Position numbers and translations under genes: made by a program. From NCBI GenBank assembly GCA_944390025.1, contig CALXOK010000007.1:1-55573 (forward strand): a stretch of DNA of 55,573 bases, in the 5' to 3' direction. The notes below the pieces were generated by a model, which was not told the DNA's origin, did no database searches, and saw nothing but the letters and a program-made list of their open reading frames with translations. Positions 1 to 8,445 of the stretch are shown here, one piece after another. The stretch comes from an uncultured Spirochaetales bacterium. GTDB taxonomy: Bacteria > Spirochaetota > Spirochaetia > Sphaerochaetales > Sphaerochaetaceae. How positions within the stretch are numbered: position 1 is the stretch's first letter; every line of letters starts with the position of its first letter.

Positions 1-33
1 GCAAGACTCAGAAAACGCATCGAGGAGGTCTGA
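1..33 (+). CDS. C-terminal end of an upstream gene (tentative)
   Basis: Frame 1 reads ARLRKRIEEV and stops at TGA (31-33). The charged helical tail is compatible with a protein C-terminus. The other two plus frames are also open for 13-20 codons, so the frame choice is not secure. Nothing can be said about function. Confidence 0.3.
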   Translation, partial: ARLRKRIEEV

Positions 34-174
34 CCCGGTTTAGCACTAGATTTTCCGCGAAACTTTAAAACGCAGGTCTCATGATGAACATCATTTTCCT
101 CCCGCGGTGGAGTCTTTTCAACACATCGGTCAGGATTTTTTTTCATTTCTTCTGTTTTTTTACTGCTAAATCTT

Positions 175-204
175 TTGACAGCATATTGTTCACTATGCTA
201 TATT
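175..204 (+). promoter_or_regulatory. sigma70-type promoter of the infC operon
   Basis: TTGACA (175-180), an 18-bp spacer and TATATT (199-204), preceded by an extended -10 TGC (196-198). The expected transcript starts near 211, giving a leader of about 58 nt. Confidence 0.75.
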
Positions 205-210
205 CCTCAA

Positions 211-262
211 CTGTGGTTCTCCACAAAACTGGAAAATTCAAAGGCCCTGTGGGGTGAAGGGA
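211..262 (+). promoter_or_regulatory. infC leader with two mutually exclusive hairpins
   Basis: CCACA at 221-225 can pair with TGTGG at 212-216 (5-bp stem, 4-nt loop) or with TGTGG at 248-252 close to the Shine-Dalgarno GAAGGGAG (255-262). The alternative pairings are seen in the sequence. A role in translational autoregulation of infC-rpmI-rplT, as known from L20 leaders, is inference. Confidence 0.4.
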
Positions 263-268
263 GTTTAA

Positions 269-799
269 TTGGCTACTAAGGATTTACGTATTAACAGACA
301 GATTCGTGCACATGAAGTGCGTGTCATTGATGAGAACGGAGAGCAGAAAGGTGTCATGAAGACCATTGATGCAATCCATCTGGCAGATGAAGCAGGACTG
401 GACCTGGTTGAAGTCTCGCCAAACGCAAATCCGCCGGTATGCAAGATCCTGGACTTTGGAAAGTACCGCTACGAGATGGAGAAGAAGCAGAGGGACGCTA
501 AGAAAAACCAGACTGTTGTCAAAGTCAAGGAAATCAGGATGCAGCCCAAGATTGACAGGCATGACCTGGAAACCAAGAGCAAATTCATCTCAGAGTTCCT
601 TCAGGAAGGCAACAAAGTCAAGGTATCAATCCGTTTCCGCGGACGCGAGCTGGCACACACAGAACTTGGCAAGGATGTCCTTGACAGGATACTTGCGATT
701 CTCGATGAAAATGGTGTACAGTATAATCTTGATAAGGCAGCGTTCATGGAAGGCAAGATGATGAGCATGTTTGTCTCCCCTGCCAAAGGAAAGAAATAA
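269..799 (+). CDS. infC: translation initiation factor IF-3
   Basis: IF-3 binds the 30S subunit, keeps it apart from 50S and proofreads start-codon/initiator-tRNA pairing. The 176-residue product has the normal family length. An N-terminal domain ends in the highly conserved stretch around [15 protein letters not shown] (residues 55-69), a basic linker follows, and then the C-terminal domain beginning near KEIRMQPKI. The start is TTG at 269, because an in-frame TAA lies directly upstream (266-268) and GAAGGGAG sits at the right spacing. A non-ATG start is typical of infC, which in E. coli uses AUU for autoregulation. It is first in the operon infC-rpmI-rplT under its own strong promoter. Confidence 0.96.
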   Translation: MATKDLRINRQIRAHEVRVIDENGEQKGVMKTIDAIHLADEAGLDLVEVSPNANPPVCKILDFGKYRYEMEKKQRDAKKNQTVVKVKEIRMQPKIDRHDLETKSKFISEFLQEGNKVKVSIRFRGRELAHTELGKDVLDRILAILDENGVQYNLDKAAFMEGKMMSMFVSPAKGKK

Positions 800-877
800 G
801 AGCCGTACGGCTTTTATATAACGTAACTTCAGGGGTGGTCTTGTTCCCTGCGGTGCGATAAGGATGGTGGTATAGAA

Positions 878-1075
878 ATGCCAAAGATGAAAACAAGAAA
901 GAGTGCTGCAAAGCGCTACAGGGTTACCGGTTCTGGCAAGGTGGCTTACAAGAAGATGGGCCTCCGCCATATTCTCACAAAGAAGAGTTCCAAGCGCAAG
1001 ATGAATCTCAGACACGCTGGAATCTTAAGTGACGTGGAAGCAAAGAAAGCAAAAACAATGCTTCCGTATGCATAA
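878..1075 (+). CDS. rpmI: 50S ribosomal protein L35
   Basis: A 65-residue, very basic protein starting [21 protein letters not shown], which is the L35 signature; length is normal. It is a small structural protein of the large ribosomal subunit. It lies 78 bp after infC and 13 bp before rplT, the order seen in most bacteria. The gap after infC contains a short palindrome (801-812) followed by TTTTATA, which could attenuate the operon, but the stem is only 4-6 bp. GGATGGTGG around 862-870 is the ribosome-binding site. Confidence 0.96.
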   Translation: MPKMKTRKSAAKRYRVTGSGKVAYKKMGLRHILTKKSSKRKMNLRHAGILSDVEAKKAKTMLPYA

Positions 1076-1088
1076 GGAGTGAGAAGAA

Positions 1089-1445
1089 ATGCCAAGAGCA
1101 GTTGACGGAACAAAACACAAGGACAGAAGAAAGAAGGTTCTCGACCAGGCTAAAGGCTATTTCGGTCGCAGAAGCACCAACTACCGCGTTGCAAAGGATG
1201 CTGTCGCAAAGGCAGGCCAGTATGCATACCGTGGCAGAAAGGAGAGAAAGAGAGATTTCAGAAAACTCTGGATTGCACGTATCAGTGCTGCTGTTCAGGC
1301 TGAGGGTCTCAACTACTCCCAGTTCATGCACGGCCTCAAGCTTGCCAATATCGACCTTAACAGAAAGGCTCTCAGCAACATGGCAATTGAGGACAGAAAT
1401 GCATTCTCAGCCCTCGTTGCACAGGTAAAGGCAGTTCTCGCATAA
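1089..1445 (+). CDS. rplT: 50S ribosomal protein L20
   Basis: 118 residues starting [18 protein letters not shown], with the family's basic N-terminal extension and the KGYFGRRS and FRKLWIARI stretches. L20 is an early 23S rRNA-binding assembly protein and in other bacteria represses its own operon by binding the leader mRNA. The start ATG follows AAGGAGTGAG. The gene is co-transcribed with infC and rpmI upstream and with a small coiled-coil gene 30 bp downstream. Confidence 0.96.
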   Translation: MPRAVDGTKHKDRRKKVLDQAKGYFGRRSTNYRVAKDAVAKAGQYAYRGRKERKRDFRKLWIARISAAVQAEGLNYSQFMHGLKLANIDLNRKALSNMAIEDRNAFSALVAQVKAVLA

Positions 1446-1475
1446 CAACACCACGGATGTTGAGGGAGGTGGTTT

Positions 1476-1814
1476 ATGTCATTGATTGAAAGCAGCAGGC
1501 TACTTGAAGAAAGAGTCAAGAAGGCTATCGCCCTGATTAACAGGCTCAGAGCTGACAACAGCGAGCTTACTGAGAGACTGAAGCTTGTGAACAACCACAA
1601 TGAAGAGCTTCAGGAACTCCTCAGCAAGACAAGTGCAGACACTGCAGTCATCGAAGAGGCAATCACCTCTGCCCTTGAGAGTCTTGATTCTCTCAATCTT
1701 GATGATATGGGAGATTTCGGAACACTCGATTCCGCAGAGCTGTCTGAAGCAGAAAGCTTTACTCTCGACGGAACAGGTGAAGATCTCGAGACTTTTGAAG
1801 ACGAGAACATCTGA
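1476..1814 (+). CDS. small coiled-coil protein, ZapB-like (function unassigned)
   Basis: 112 residues. Residues 1-50 form a strongly predicted coiled coil (RLLEERVKKAIALINRLRAD, then repeated L/E/N heptads). The rest is acidic and rich in D, E, S and L. There is no signal peptide or membrane segment. Ribosome-binding site GGGAGGTGG lies at 1462-1470, ATG at 1476. The size and N-terminal coiled coil recall ZapB-type division proteins, and as far as I recall spirochaetes often keep such a gene after rplT. The homology cannot be shown from sequence alone. It closes the operon, followed by a strong terminator. Confidence 0.75.
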   Translation: MSLIESSRLLEERVKKAIALINRLRADNSELTERLKLVNNHNEELQELLSKTSADTAVIEEAITSALESLDSLNLDDMGDFGTLDSAELSEAESFTLDGTGEDLETFEDENI

Positions 1815-1840
1815 TTGTTCCTGTAAAGGTAACTACAAGA

Positions 1841-1875
1841 GGATGGGTACACACTGTACTCATCCTTTTTCTTTT
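1841..1875 (+). terminator. Rho-independent terminator of the infC operon
   Basis: A 10-bp stem (GGATGGGTAC with GTACTCATCC, one G-U pair) and a 5-nt loop, followed directly by TTTTTCTTTT. Confidence 0.9.
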
Positions 1876-2013
1876 GCTTGAGATGATTTGATTCTCAATC
1901 AGACCCGCCTGCGCTGACAACCTTTTTCACGTGCCTTTAAAAGACGGTATCATTATTATTCTATCATACATTTTTTGAACCCGGAAACAGTCTTTTCCTG
2001 TTAAAAAAACCAG

Positions 2014-2042
2014 TTTACAAGAGTCAGAAATTATGTTTTATT
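2014..2042 (+). promoter_or_regulatory. promoter of the 6S-like RNA
   Basis: TTTACA (2014-2019), 17-bp spacer, TTTATT (2037-2042). The predicted start at about 2049-2050 coincides with the first base of the RNA's closing stem. Confidence 0.5.
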
Positions 2043-2048
2043 TTGGTT

Positions 2049-2213
2049 AGGGCAGACGCATAAGTCTCTTGGCTCAACTTTTAAATTACGGAGGCCGGTA
2101 ATAGAGAGATTGAATTGCTCCTACCTCTTCTTGAATGTTTAAAGGAACAGAATATCTTGCTTAACTGGGTCTCCCCCTTGAACACACAGGTTCAAGAGTA
2201 CGCAGTCTGCCCT
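2049..2213 (+). ncRNA. ssrS: 6S RNA
   Basis: A gene-free stretch of about 165 nt with the architecture of 6S RNA, which mimics an open promoter and sequesters sigma70-RNA polymerase. The ends pair: GGGCAGAC (2050-2057) with GTCTGCCC (2205-2212), plus GC/GC after a bulge. A second long-range stem is CTTTTAAA (2078-2085) with TTTAAAGG (2138-2145), giving the rod shape. On the 3' side a 7-bp hairpin CTTGAAC/GTTCAAG (2177-2183, 2190-2196) matches the TTGAACC...GGTTCAAG hairpin of E. coli 6S RNA at the same relative place. A T-rich run (about 2216-2227) follows. A covariance search (Rfam 6S) would decide. Confidence 0.7.
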
Positions 2214-2328
2214 GCTTTACTTTTTCCCTCTGTTCCAGCAGTTGCACCTGAGTAATTGGAACATGCTTTTTCCCCTGATTGTTTCTGCTTTTCACATAAG
2301 GGTTTTCTCTATATACTTCACATCTGCA

Positions 2329-3603
2329 ATGAGTAAGTTAGATACAATCCAGTTCATCAGCCTTCCATCAAGCATGGAAGAGAAAATCACAGGTTTCGCG
2401 ATTGACAGTTCGATTCCCATTCCGGTCCAGCTTCCGGATGGAGCCAAGCGTCTTGACCCGGAGAAAATCACAATCGAGTCAATTGTTGCAGGAATGCTGA
2501 CAGTTATCGCCTACAGGCCACAAGACAGGAATTTCAACTATTACAGGGACTTCGTGCTCGTATGCCAGCCAAATGCAATTGAAGAGCTCAATACAGCGGC
2601 AATCGCAAAGGAAAAGCAGAAGGACTACCCTTTTGCAGAACAGCTTTTTCTCACTGTCTATCATATGCTTCCTCAGGCAGCAAGCTGCATAAACCTTGCG
2701 AGCCTCTACTCTTCCCGTTCTGTTTATGAAAAGGATCAGAAAGATGAGAAAGCTGAGGATTTCTATCTGTCAAAATGCCTGACAACACTTGAGGAAGGAC
2801 TTGAGAAGTTCGGCGAGAATGAAGACATCCTCGCGGAACTGGGAAGCCTGCACACCTATCTTGGCAACCTTGAAGAGGCCCAGCTCTTCCTGCAGCGCTA
2901 TATGAAGGTCGCTTCTGATGGAGAGAAGAAGCAGCGTCTCAAGGCAATGCTCAAGGATGTCACGCTCCGTCTTGATTCAGATACTGAAATCAAGCAGGCT
3001 TACGATTTCATGATGCTTGATGAGGAAGACAAGGCACTTGAGACGATTGAGAAATTCATTTCAAAGAATCCAAAGCTCTGGCACGGATACTTCATCAAGG
3101 GGTGGGCTCTCAGACGTCTCAAGAAATACAAGGAAGCTGAAGAAGCCCTTCTCAAGGCTCTCTCTTGTGGAGAAAGCAATGCGGACATCTACAATGAGCT
3201 TTCCATCTGCGCTCTTGAAAACGGCAGCAGGGAGCTGGCAAAAAGCTATCTGAATACAGCTGTTGACCTTGATGAGAACAACCTCACCCTCACCTCAAAC
3301 CTTGCATTCCTCCACCTTATGGATGAAGAGTATGATGAGGCGAAGGAATGGATTGAGAAGTCGCGCAAGCTTGCACCGGAAGATGCCCAGGTCAAATCCA
3401 TGATGGAGGAATATACTCAGAAAACAGGAGAGGCTTTCGGAGACATCATCACTCAGGAATACGTGCACGACCCGGAAATGAAGGATGAAAACTGCCACCA
3501 TCATGAACACAATCATGATCATCATCACCACCACCATCACCATGATGAAGATGATGACGGCTACGAAGAGGAACTTGCCGCTCTTGAGGAGGAGGATGAT
3601 TAA
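2329..3603 (+). CDS. TPR-repeat protein with histidine-rich C-terminal tail
   Basis: 424 residues from ATG 2329. A longer reading from TTG 2242 is open but adds a hydrophobic stretch with no ribosome site, and it overlaps the probable -10 TATACT (2312-2317). That element places the transcript start within a few bases of ATG 2329. The protein is mostly helical repeats of TPR type (for example the stretches around GSLHTYLGNLEEAQLFLQRY and WALRRLKKYKEAEEALLKAL), so it probably scaffolds protein contacts. The tail carries 13 histidines in 17 residues (codons 3496-3540) and then an acidic end, a likely Ni/Zn/Co-binding tract. No signal peptide. It is first in an operon with tsaE, tsaB and trxB. 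Confidence 0.85.
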   Translation: MSKLDTIQFISLPSSMEEKITGFAIDSSIPIPVQLPDGAKRLDPEKITIESIVAGMLTVIAYRPQDRNFNYYRDFVLVCQPNAIEELNTAAIAKEKQKDYPFAEQLFLTVYHMLPQAASCINLASLYSSRSVYEKDQKDEKAEDFYLSKCLTTLEEGLEKFGENEDILAELGSLHTYLGNLEEAQLFLQRYMKVASDGEKKQRLKAMLKDVTLRLDSDTEIKQAYDFMMLDEEDKALETIEKFISKNPKLWHGYFIKGWALRRLKKYKEAEEALLKALSCGESNADIYNELSICALENGSRELAKSYLNTAVDLDENNLTLTSNLAFLHLMDEEYDEAKEWIEKSRKLAPEDAQVKSMMEEYTQKTGEAFGDIITQEYVHDPEMKDENCHHHEHNHDHHHHHHHHDEDDDGYEEELAALEEEDD

Positions 3604-3606
3604 ACC

Positions 3607-4029
3607 ATGGTTTATACATCGACGAGCGAGAAAGACACAAAGGCTCTTGGTTACAATCTGGCTTGCCAGGTTGCTGAGGGTGCGGTTATTTCACTGCGCG
3701 GTTCTCTTGGAGCCGGCAAGACAGTCTTCGCAAAAGGCTTTGCTGAGGCTCTCGGTATAAAGGAGGCCATAGTAAGCCCTACATTCACCCTTGTTCAGGA
3801 ATACGAAGGAAAGATGAAGATGTATCATCTTGACCTCTACCGCCTCAGCGGAGAAGACGAATTCGAGTCAATGGGCGGAGAGGACTTTCTTTACAGCGAC
3901 GGTGTCACACTGATTGAATGGAGCGAGAAAATCGAATCAATGCTTCCTGATGATACAATCTATGTGAACATCACAATCGAGCCGGATCTGACAAGAAAAA
4001 TAGAAATCATCAGAGGAAATGAAAAGTGA
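3607..4029 (+). CDS. tsaE: tRNA t6A biosynthesis ATPase TsaE
   Basis: 140 residues, normal length. TsaE hydrolyses ATP in the TsaB-TsaD-TsaE complex that makes N6-threonylcarbamoyladenosine on ANN-decoding tRNAs. Walker A GSLGAGKT is at residues 32-39. The family motifs SPTFTLVQEY (57-66) and HLDLYRL (74-80) are present, and a C-terminal IEW motif is kept. ATG lies 3 bp after the TPR gene, whose end supplies the GAGGAGGAT ribosome site. It overlaps tsaB by 4 bp. Confidence 0.95.
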   Translation: MVYTSTSEKDTKALGYNLACQVAEGAVISLRGSLGAGKTVFAKGFAEALGIKEAIVSPTFTLVQEYEGKMKMYHLDLYRLSGEDEFESMGGEDFLYSDGVTLIEWSEKIESMLPDDTIYVNITIEPDLTRKIEIIRGNEK

Positions 4030-4712
4030 ACATACTTGCACTGGACACATCGACATCAACACTTCATCTGGCACTCAGGACTGACTCAGCTGAGGAATGC
4101 ATAATGAAAGAGAATTTCCAGCACTCTGAAGGTCTTCTGAATGAGATTGTCACCTTATTGGAAAGACATGGCCTCGAGATTAAGGATCTTGGCCTGCTTG
4201 TCTGTACAAGAGGACCCGGATCATTCACATCCCTGAGAATCGGAATGGCTACCCTGAAAGGTTTTTCTGAGGCACTGGGAATACCTCTGGTCTCTGTCCC
4301 CACCCTACAGGCAATCGCCGCATGCCACAGCCAGAAAGACATCATCACTCTTGCCGTCATTGATGCGAAGAAAAAGCGCTATTACCTTGGCCTTTACAGA
4401 AACGGTGAAGCCGTATGCAGTGATGTGGATGGAAACATCGATGCGATTCTTCCTGTTCTTGAAAAAGAAGATCAGATCATCATCACTGGTCCTGATGCGC
4501 AGGCTTTTGAGCAAATCGTGCGTTCTAATCTTCCTCACCTGAAAACAGATGCGGACAGTACACTGATTCCACTTGGGCTCAAAATCGCAGAGCTCGGGCT
4601 TGACCAGTACAAAACAGCCGGAGCTGATGACATTGGACAGGGACCGGTTTACATCCGCCGCTCAGATGCGGAAGAAGCCCTGCTTCAGAAGAAAAACGGA
4701 GAAAGAAAATGA
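4026..4712 (+). CDS. tsaB: tRNA t6A biosynthesis protein TsaB
   Basis: 228 residues, ASKHA-fold partner of TsaD in t6A synthesis. The N-terminus NILALDTSTSTLHLAL carries the phosphate-1-like motif and RGPGSFTSLRIGM is the TsaB signature. The start is GTG at 4026 inside a GTGA overlap with the tsaE stop; AGAGGAAA upstream is the ribosome site. Direct linkage tsaE-tsaB means translational coupling of the complex. The TsaD subunit is not in the window. Confidence 0.93.
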   Translation: MNILALDTSTSTLHLALRTDSAEECIMKENFQHSEGLLNEIVTLLERHGLEIKDLGLLVCTRGPGSFTSLRIGMATLKGFSEALGIPLVSVPTLQAIAACHSQKDIITLAVIDAKKKRYYLGLYRNGEAVCSDVDGNIDAILPVLEKEDQIIITGPDAQAFEQIVRSNLPHLKTDADSTLIPLGLKIAELGLDQYKTAGADDIGQGPVYIRRSDAEEALLQKKNGERK

Positions 4713-5611
4713 AAGAATCTTGCGACATACTTGTCATCGGATGCGGACCTGCCGGTCTCAGTGCGGCAGGCTATGCCAGCCGTGCCGGCTACGATACGCT
4801 GGCTCTTGATGCTGCGGCGCCCGGCGGGCAGCTGATGTTCATCGACCAGATTGAGAACTACCCGGGCTCAGAATCTGTATCAGGTGCCGAGCTTGCACAG
4901 AAGATGGAAGAGCAGGCTTCTGGGTTCAATGCCCAGATTGAATACAGCGAAGTTCATGAGATAAAAAAAGAAGGAGACACTTTCATCGCCATCACATCCG
5001 ATGGAGAGATTAAGGCAAGAGCCGTCATCCTCGCAATGGGAGCCAGACACAGAAAGCTTGAGGTCGAAGGAGAAGACACATATGAGGGACGTGGAGTCAG
5101 CTACTGCGCCACCTGTGATGGTCCATTCTTCCGAGGAAAGGATGTCGTTGTTGTCGGTGGAGGAGACACAGCCCTCACTGATGCCTATTACCTCTCAAGG
5201 CTGTGCAGCAAAGTCTATCTTGTCCACAGAAGAACACAGTTCAGGGCACAGAAGGCCCTTCAGGACAGAGTGCTGGAGAAGGATAACATCGAGATTGTCA
5301 CACCTCATACAGTCACCAGGATTAACGGTGATGGGAATGCGGTAACATCAGTAACGCTCGATGATGGAAGCCAGATTCCCTGTCAGGGTGTGTTCATCTT
5401 CACCGGTATCGTGCCGAACAGTGATTCCGTACGCTCTTTTGTCGCCTGTGACCCGAATGGATTCATCATCACTGACGACAGAATGAGAACGAATCTCAGC
5501 GGGGTTTTCGCAGCCGGAGACGTGAGGACAACAGCTTTCAGACAGGTCGTCACAGCATGCTCTGACGGGGCTGTCGCCGCACACATGGCAGATGAGTATC
5601 TGAGCCAGTGA
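4709..5611 (+). CDS. trxB: thioredoxin reductase
   Basis: 300 residues. A flavoprotein that passes electrons from NADPH to thioredoxin. FAD-binding GCGPAG is at residues 11-16, the redox-active pair is CATC (Cys133, Cys136), the NADPH domain has GGGDTA (150-155) and HRRTQFRA (173-180), and the C-terminal FAD motif GVFAAGDVR is intact. ATG overlaps the tsaB stop by 4 bp. It ends the operon just before a terminator. The CATC motif shows the low-molecular-weight bacterial type, which agrees with the length. Confidence 0.95.
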   Translation: MKESCDILVIGCGPAGLSAAGYASRAGYDTLALDAAAPGGQLMFIDQIENYPGSESVSGAELAQKMEEQASGFNAQIEYSEVHEIKKEGDTFIAITSDGEIKARAVILAMGARHRKLEVEGEDTYEGRGVSYCATCDGPFFRGKDVVVVGGGDTALTDAYYLSRLCSKVYLVHRRTQFRAQKALQDRVLEKDNIEIVTPHTVTRINGDGNAVTSVTLDDGSQIPCQGVFIFTGIVPNSDSVRSFVACDPNGFIITDDRMRTNLSGVFAAGDVRTTAFRQVVTACSDGAVAAHMADEYLSQ

Positions 5612-5612
5612 A

Positions 5613-5638
5613 AGGAGGCTTAAAACCGCCTCTTTTGC
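5613..5638 (+). terminator. terminator after trxB
   Basis: AGGAGGC (5613-5619) pairs with GCCTCTT (5628-5634, one G-U), 8-nt loop, then a T-rich run. Confidence 0.65.
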
Positions 5639-5659
5639 ACTTTTTCTCATGTTTTTTTC

Positions 5660-5688
5660 TTGACTTGCATTTTTATGTGAGTTGTAAT
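5660..5688 (+). promoter_or_regulatory. glgA promoter, leaderless type
   Basis: TTGACT (5660-5665), 17-bp spacer, TGTAAT (5683-5688), 7 nt, then ATG of glgA. No Shine-Dalgarno can fit between them. Confidence 0.7.
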
Positions 5689-5695
5689 TATAAAC

Positions 5696-7132
5696 ATGAA
5701 TATTTTGATGCTGTCTTCAGAGACCGTCCCTTTTTCGAAGTCCGGAGGACTTGCGGATGTGGTCGGTGCATTATCAACACAGCTTGCAAAGCTGGGCCAC
5801 ACGGTCACTGTGGTAATGCCCTTTTATGGCAGTATCAAGGCGGATGATTTCACGCATGTGAAAGATATCAGAGTGAGGATGCTCCCGCGTCTGGAAAACG
5901 TGGGACTGTTTTCATGTTCCCTTGAAGGCGTTGAGTACATCGCCGTCTCCCACCGTCTCTTCACAGAAAGAAAGGGAATTTACGGAGACAATTCATTCGC
6001 TCCTTACGGTGACAATTTCTACCGTTTCTGCCTCATGTGCAAGGCAGCAGTCAGAATCGCAAAAGACAGAAAATGTGACATACTCCACTGCCATGACTGG
6101 ACTGCGGGTCTTGCCACATGGCTTGCCAGACAGGAAGGCTTGAAATGTTCAACTGTCCTTACTGTCCACAACCTTGCCTACATGGGTGACTTTCCCCGCT
6201 ATGATGCACTCACTTCCGATTTCGAGCCTACAGGCAGGATGCTTACTGGAAGCGGCTTCGGGCGGAGAATAAACCTGCTTAAGACTGGTCTTGAATATGC
6301 AGACAGAATAACAACCGTGAGCCCGACTTACGCAAAGGAAATCCAGACAAAGGAACAGGGATGCGGACTTGAGGATCTGCTCTCCGCAAGAAAGGATGTC
6401 CTTTATGGCATCATAAACGGAATCGACACAGAAGAATGGAATCCGGCTGAAGACCGTTTCTTCAGCGAGCATTTCTGTGCTGAAGACCTTTGCGGAAAGA
6501 AAAAGCTCAAGGCAAGAGTCCAGAAGGACTTCGGGCTTGAAGTCAATCCGGACATTCCTCTTTTCTCAATGATCAGCAGACTTGCCGAGCAGAAAGGCTT
6601 CGGACCTCTGCTTGATGGCGACTACAGTGCCCTTGAGAGAATTGTCAGTGAGAAGAACTGCCAGTTCATCATCATCGGCACAGGTGACAAGCGTTACGAG
6701 AACAGATTGAAAGACATTGCCTCCCGTCACTCCAACCTCTCTGTGAACATTGTCTTCTCACAGGCCCTGTCCCATCTGGTTGAAGGCGGAAGCGATTTCT
6801 TCCTCATGCCAAGCAAATACGAGCCTTGCGGTCTCAACCAGATGTATTCACTGCGTTACGGAACGATTCCTCTTGCTCATCGTACAGGAGGGCTCAATGA
6901 CACAATCACTGACATAACCGCAGATCCTGAAAACGGAAACGGCTTCCTCTTTGACAATGTATGGAGTGATGAGATTGTCAGCACTGTCAGCAAGGCTGTA
7001 AGCTTCTATCAGGATAAAGAGGCCATGAACCGGGCGATTGTCAACGGCATGAAATGTGACTTCTCCTGGAAAAAATCAGCGCATCAATATGAAGACATAT
7101 ATAAAAATGCATTAGGAGGAAACCAATTATGA
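5696..7132 (+). CDS. glgA: glycogen synthase (GT5)
   Basis: 478 residues, normal for bacterial GlgA. It transfers glucose from ADP-glucose to the growing alpha-1,4-glucan. The N-terminal KSGGLADV motif (Lys15) binds ADP-glucose. The HDWTAGL stretch and the C-terminal GT-B motif around PSKYEPCGLNQMYSLRYG with the following HRTGGL are the family's catalytic-site sequences. The mRNA is probably leaderless (see the promoter). It overlaps glgC by 4 bp, so the two are one operon for storage-glucan synthesis. No branching enzyme or phosphorylase is in the window. Confidence 0.95.
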   Translation: MNILMLSSETVPFSKSGGLADVVGALSTQLAKLGHTVTVVMPFYGSIKADDFTHVKDIRVRMLPRLENVGLFSCSLEGVEYIAVSHRLFTERKGIYGDNSFAPYGDNFYRFCLMCKAAVRIAKDRKCDILHCHDWTAGLATWLARQEGLKCSTVLTVHNLAYMGDFPRYDALTSDFEPTGRMLTGSGFGRRINLLKTGLEYADRITTVSPTYAKEIQTKEQGCGLEDLLSARKDVLYGIINGIDTEEWNPAEDRFFSEHFCAEDLCGKKKLKARVQKDFGLEVNPDIPLFSMISRLAEQKGFGPLLDGDYSALERIVSEKNCQFIIIGTGDKRYENRLKDIASRHSNLSVNIVFSQALSHLVEGGSDFFLMPSKYEPCGLNQMYSLRYGTIPLAHRTGGLNDTITDITADPENGNGFLFDNVWSDEIVSTVSKAVSFYQDKEAMNRAIVNGMKCDFSWKKSAHQYEDIYKNALGGNQL

Positions 7133-8427
7133 TTCAGAAAGGGAAGAAAGCGATTGCCATCATCCTCGGAGGCGGAAGAGGCACAAGGCTCTACCCGCTT
7201 ACAATGGACAGGTCAAAGCCGGCTGTTCCTTTTGCCGGAAAGTACCGTCTTGTCGATATCCCGATTTCAAACTGTCTCAACAGCGGAGTCAACAAGATTT
7301 ACGTTCTCACACAGTTCAACACAGCATCTCTTCACAACCACATTGTGAACACCTATCAGTTCGACCAGTTCTCTGGAGGCTTTGTCGAGATTCTCGCAGC
7401 AGAGCAGACATATACGTCAGAATCCTGGTATCAGGGTACTGCTGATGCTGTAAGGAAGAACCTCAAGCACTTCTCTGACCAGCAGGCTGACTACTATATC
7501 ATCCTTTCCGGTGACCAGCTTTACAGCATGGACTTCGGTCTCATGCTTGAAAAACATATTGAGGCCAAGGCCGAGCTCACAATCGCTGCAAAGCCCATCA
7601 GCCGCCAGCAGGCCACAGGACTTGGAATCATCGGAGCTGATGAGAACGGAATGATTAAGAGCTTCTATGAGAAGCCGGCTCCTGATATGGATATCAGCGA
7701 CTACCGCATTCCGGCAAAACTCATGAAGGATCAGCTTGGCAAGAAGGTTGACGCAAGCAACGAATACCTTGCATCAATGGGTATCTACATCTTCAACGCA
7801 AAGACCATGGAAGAGGTTCTCAACAACGACAAGACTGACTTCGGCAAGGAAATCATTCCTGAAGTCATCAAGACACGTCCGGTTGCAACCTACCTTTTCG
7901 ATGACTTCTGGGAAGACATCGGAACCATCAAGGCATTCTATGAGACAAACCTCAACCTTGCCTCAATCCATCCGAGCTTCAACTTCTATAATGAAGAGAT
8001 GCCGATTTACACCCACCGCCGCCACCTGCCGGCAACGAAGATGAACTTCTGCAACATCTCCTACTCTCTTGCAAGTGAGGGTTCAATCATCACAAACGCA
8101 TACATCGTCAACTCAATTGTCGGTGTCAGAACGATTATTGAATCCGGTGCTTCCCTTGACGGTGTCTACTACATGGGCGCAAGCCATTATGAGACAGAAG
8201 AGGAAAAGGCAGAGAACGCACGCAAGGGTATTCCTAACATCGGTATCGGAAAGGGAACAATCATCCGCAAGGCAATCATTGATCAGAACGTGAGAATCGG
8301 TGACGGCTGCCGCATCGGTATTGATGATATCCCGCGTCCGGAAGGTGACTATGAGATGTATTCAGTGCATGATGGAATCATCATCATCAACAAGAATGCA
8401 ATCATCAAGAGCGGCACAGTGATGTAA
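7129..8427 (+). CDS. glgC: glucose-1-phosphate adenylyltransferase
   Basis: 432 residues. Makes ADP-glucose from glucose-1-phosphate and ATP, the committed step of glycogen synthesis. The nucleotide-binding signature GGGRGTRLYPLT starts at residue 15, followed by RSKPAVPFAGKYRLVDIPISN. The catalytic SGDQLYSMD motif and the C-terminal left-handed beta-helix repeats are present. ATG at 7129 overlaps the glgA stop, and AGGAGG lies at 7113-7118. A bidirectional terminator follows. Confidence 0.96.
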   Translation: MIQKGKKAIAIILGGGRGTRLYPLTMDRSKPAVPFAGKYRLVDIPISNCLNSGVNKIYVLTQFNTASLHNHIVNTYQFDQFSGGFVEILAAEQTYTSESWYQGTADAVRKNLKHFSDQQADYYIILSGDQLYSMDFGLMLEKHIEAKAELTIAAKPISRQQATGLGIIGADENGMIKSFYEKPAPDMDISDYRIPAKLMKDQLGKKVDASNEYLASMGIYIFNAKTMEEVLNNDKTDFGKEIIPEVIKTRPVATYLFDDFWEDIGTIKAFYETNLNLASIHPSFNFYNEEMPIYTHRRHLPATKMNFCNISYSLASEGSIITNAYIVNSIVGVRTIIESGASLDGVYYMGASHYETEEEKAENARKGIPNIGIGKGTIIRKAIIDQNVRIGDGCRIGIDDIPRPEGDYEMYSVHDGIIIINKNAIIKSGTVM

Positions 8428-8445
8428 GCGCCGTCCTTAAATCAG

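Noticed and set aside
81..118. Terminator or RNA gene in the 34-174 region (ATGATGAACATCAT and CTCC..GGAG repeats)
   Set aside because: Stems of 4-5 bp with unsuitable loops. No conserved RNA pattern was recognised before the infC promoter.
801..816. Terminator between infC and rpmI (palindrome AGCCGTACGGCT plus T run)
   Set aside because: The stem is at most 4-5 usable base pairs. At best it attenuates, so it is only mentioned under rpmI.
2242..2328. N-terminal extension of the TPR protein from TTG 2242 or ATG 2263
   Set aside because: No ribosome site, and it runs through the probable -10 at 2312-2317. ATG 2329 begins the well-formed protein.
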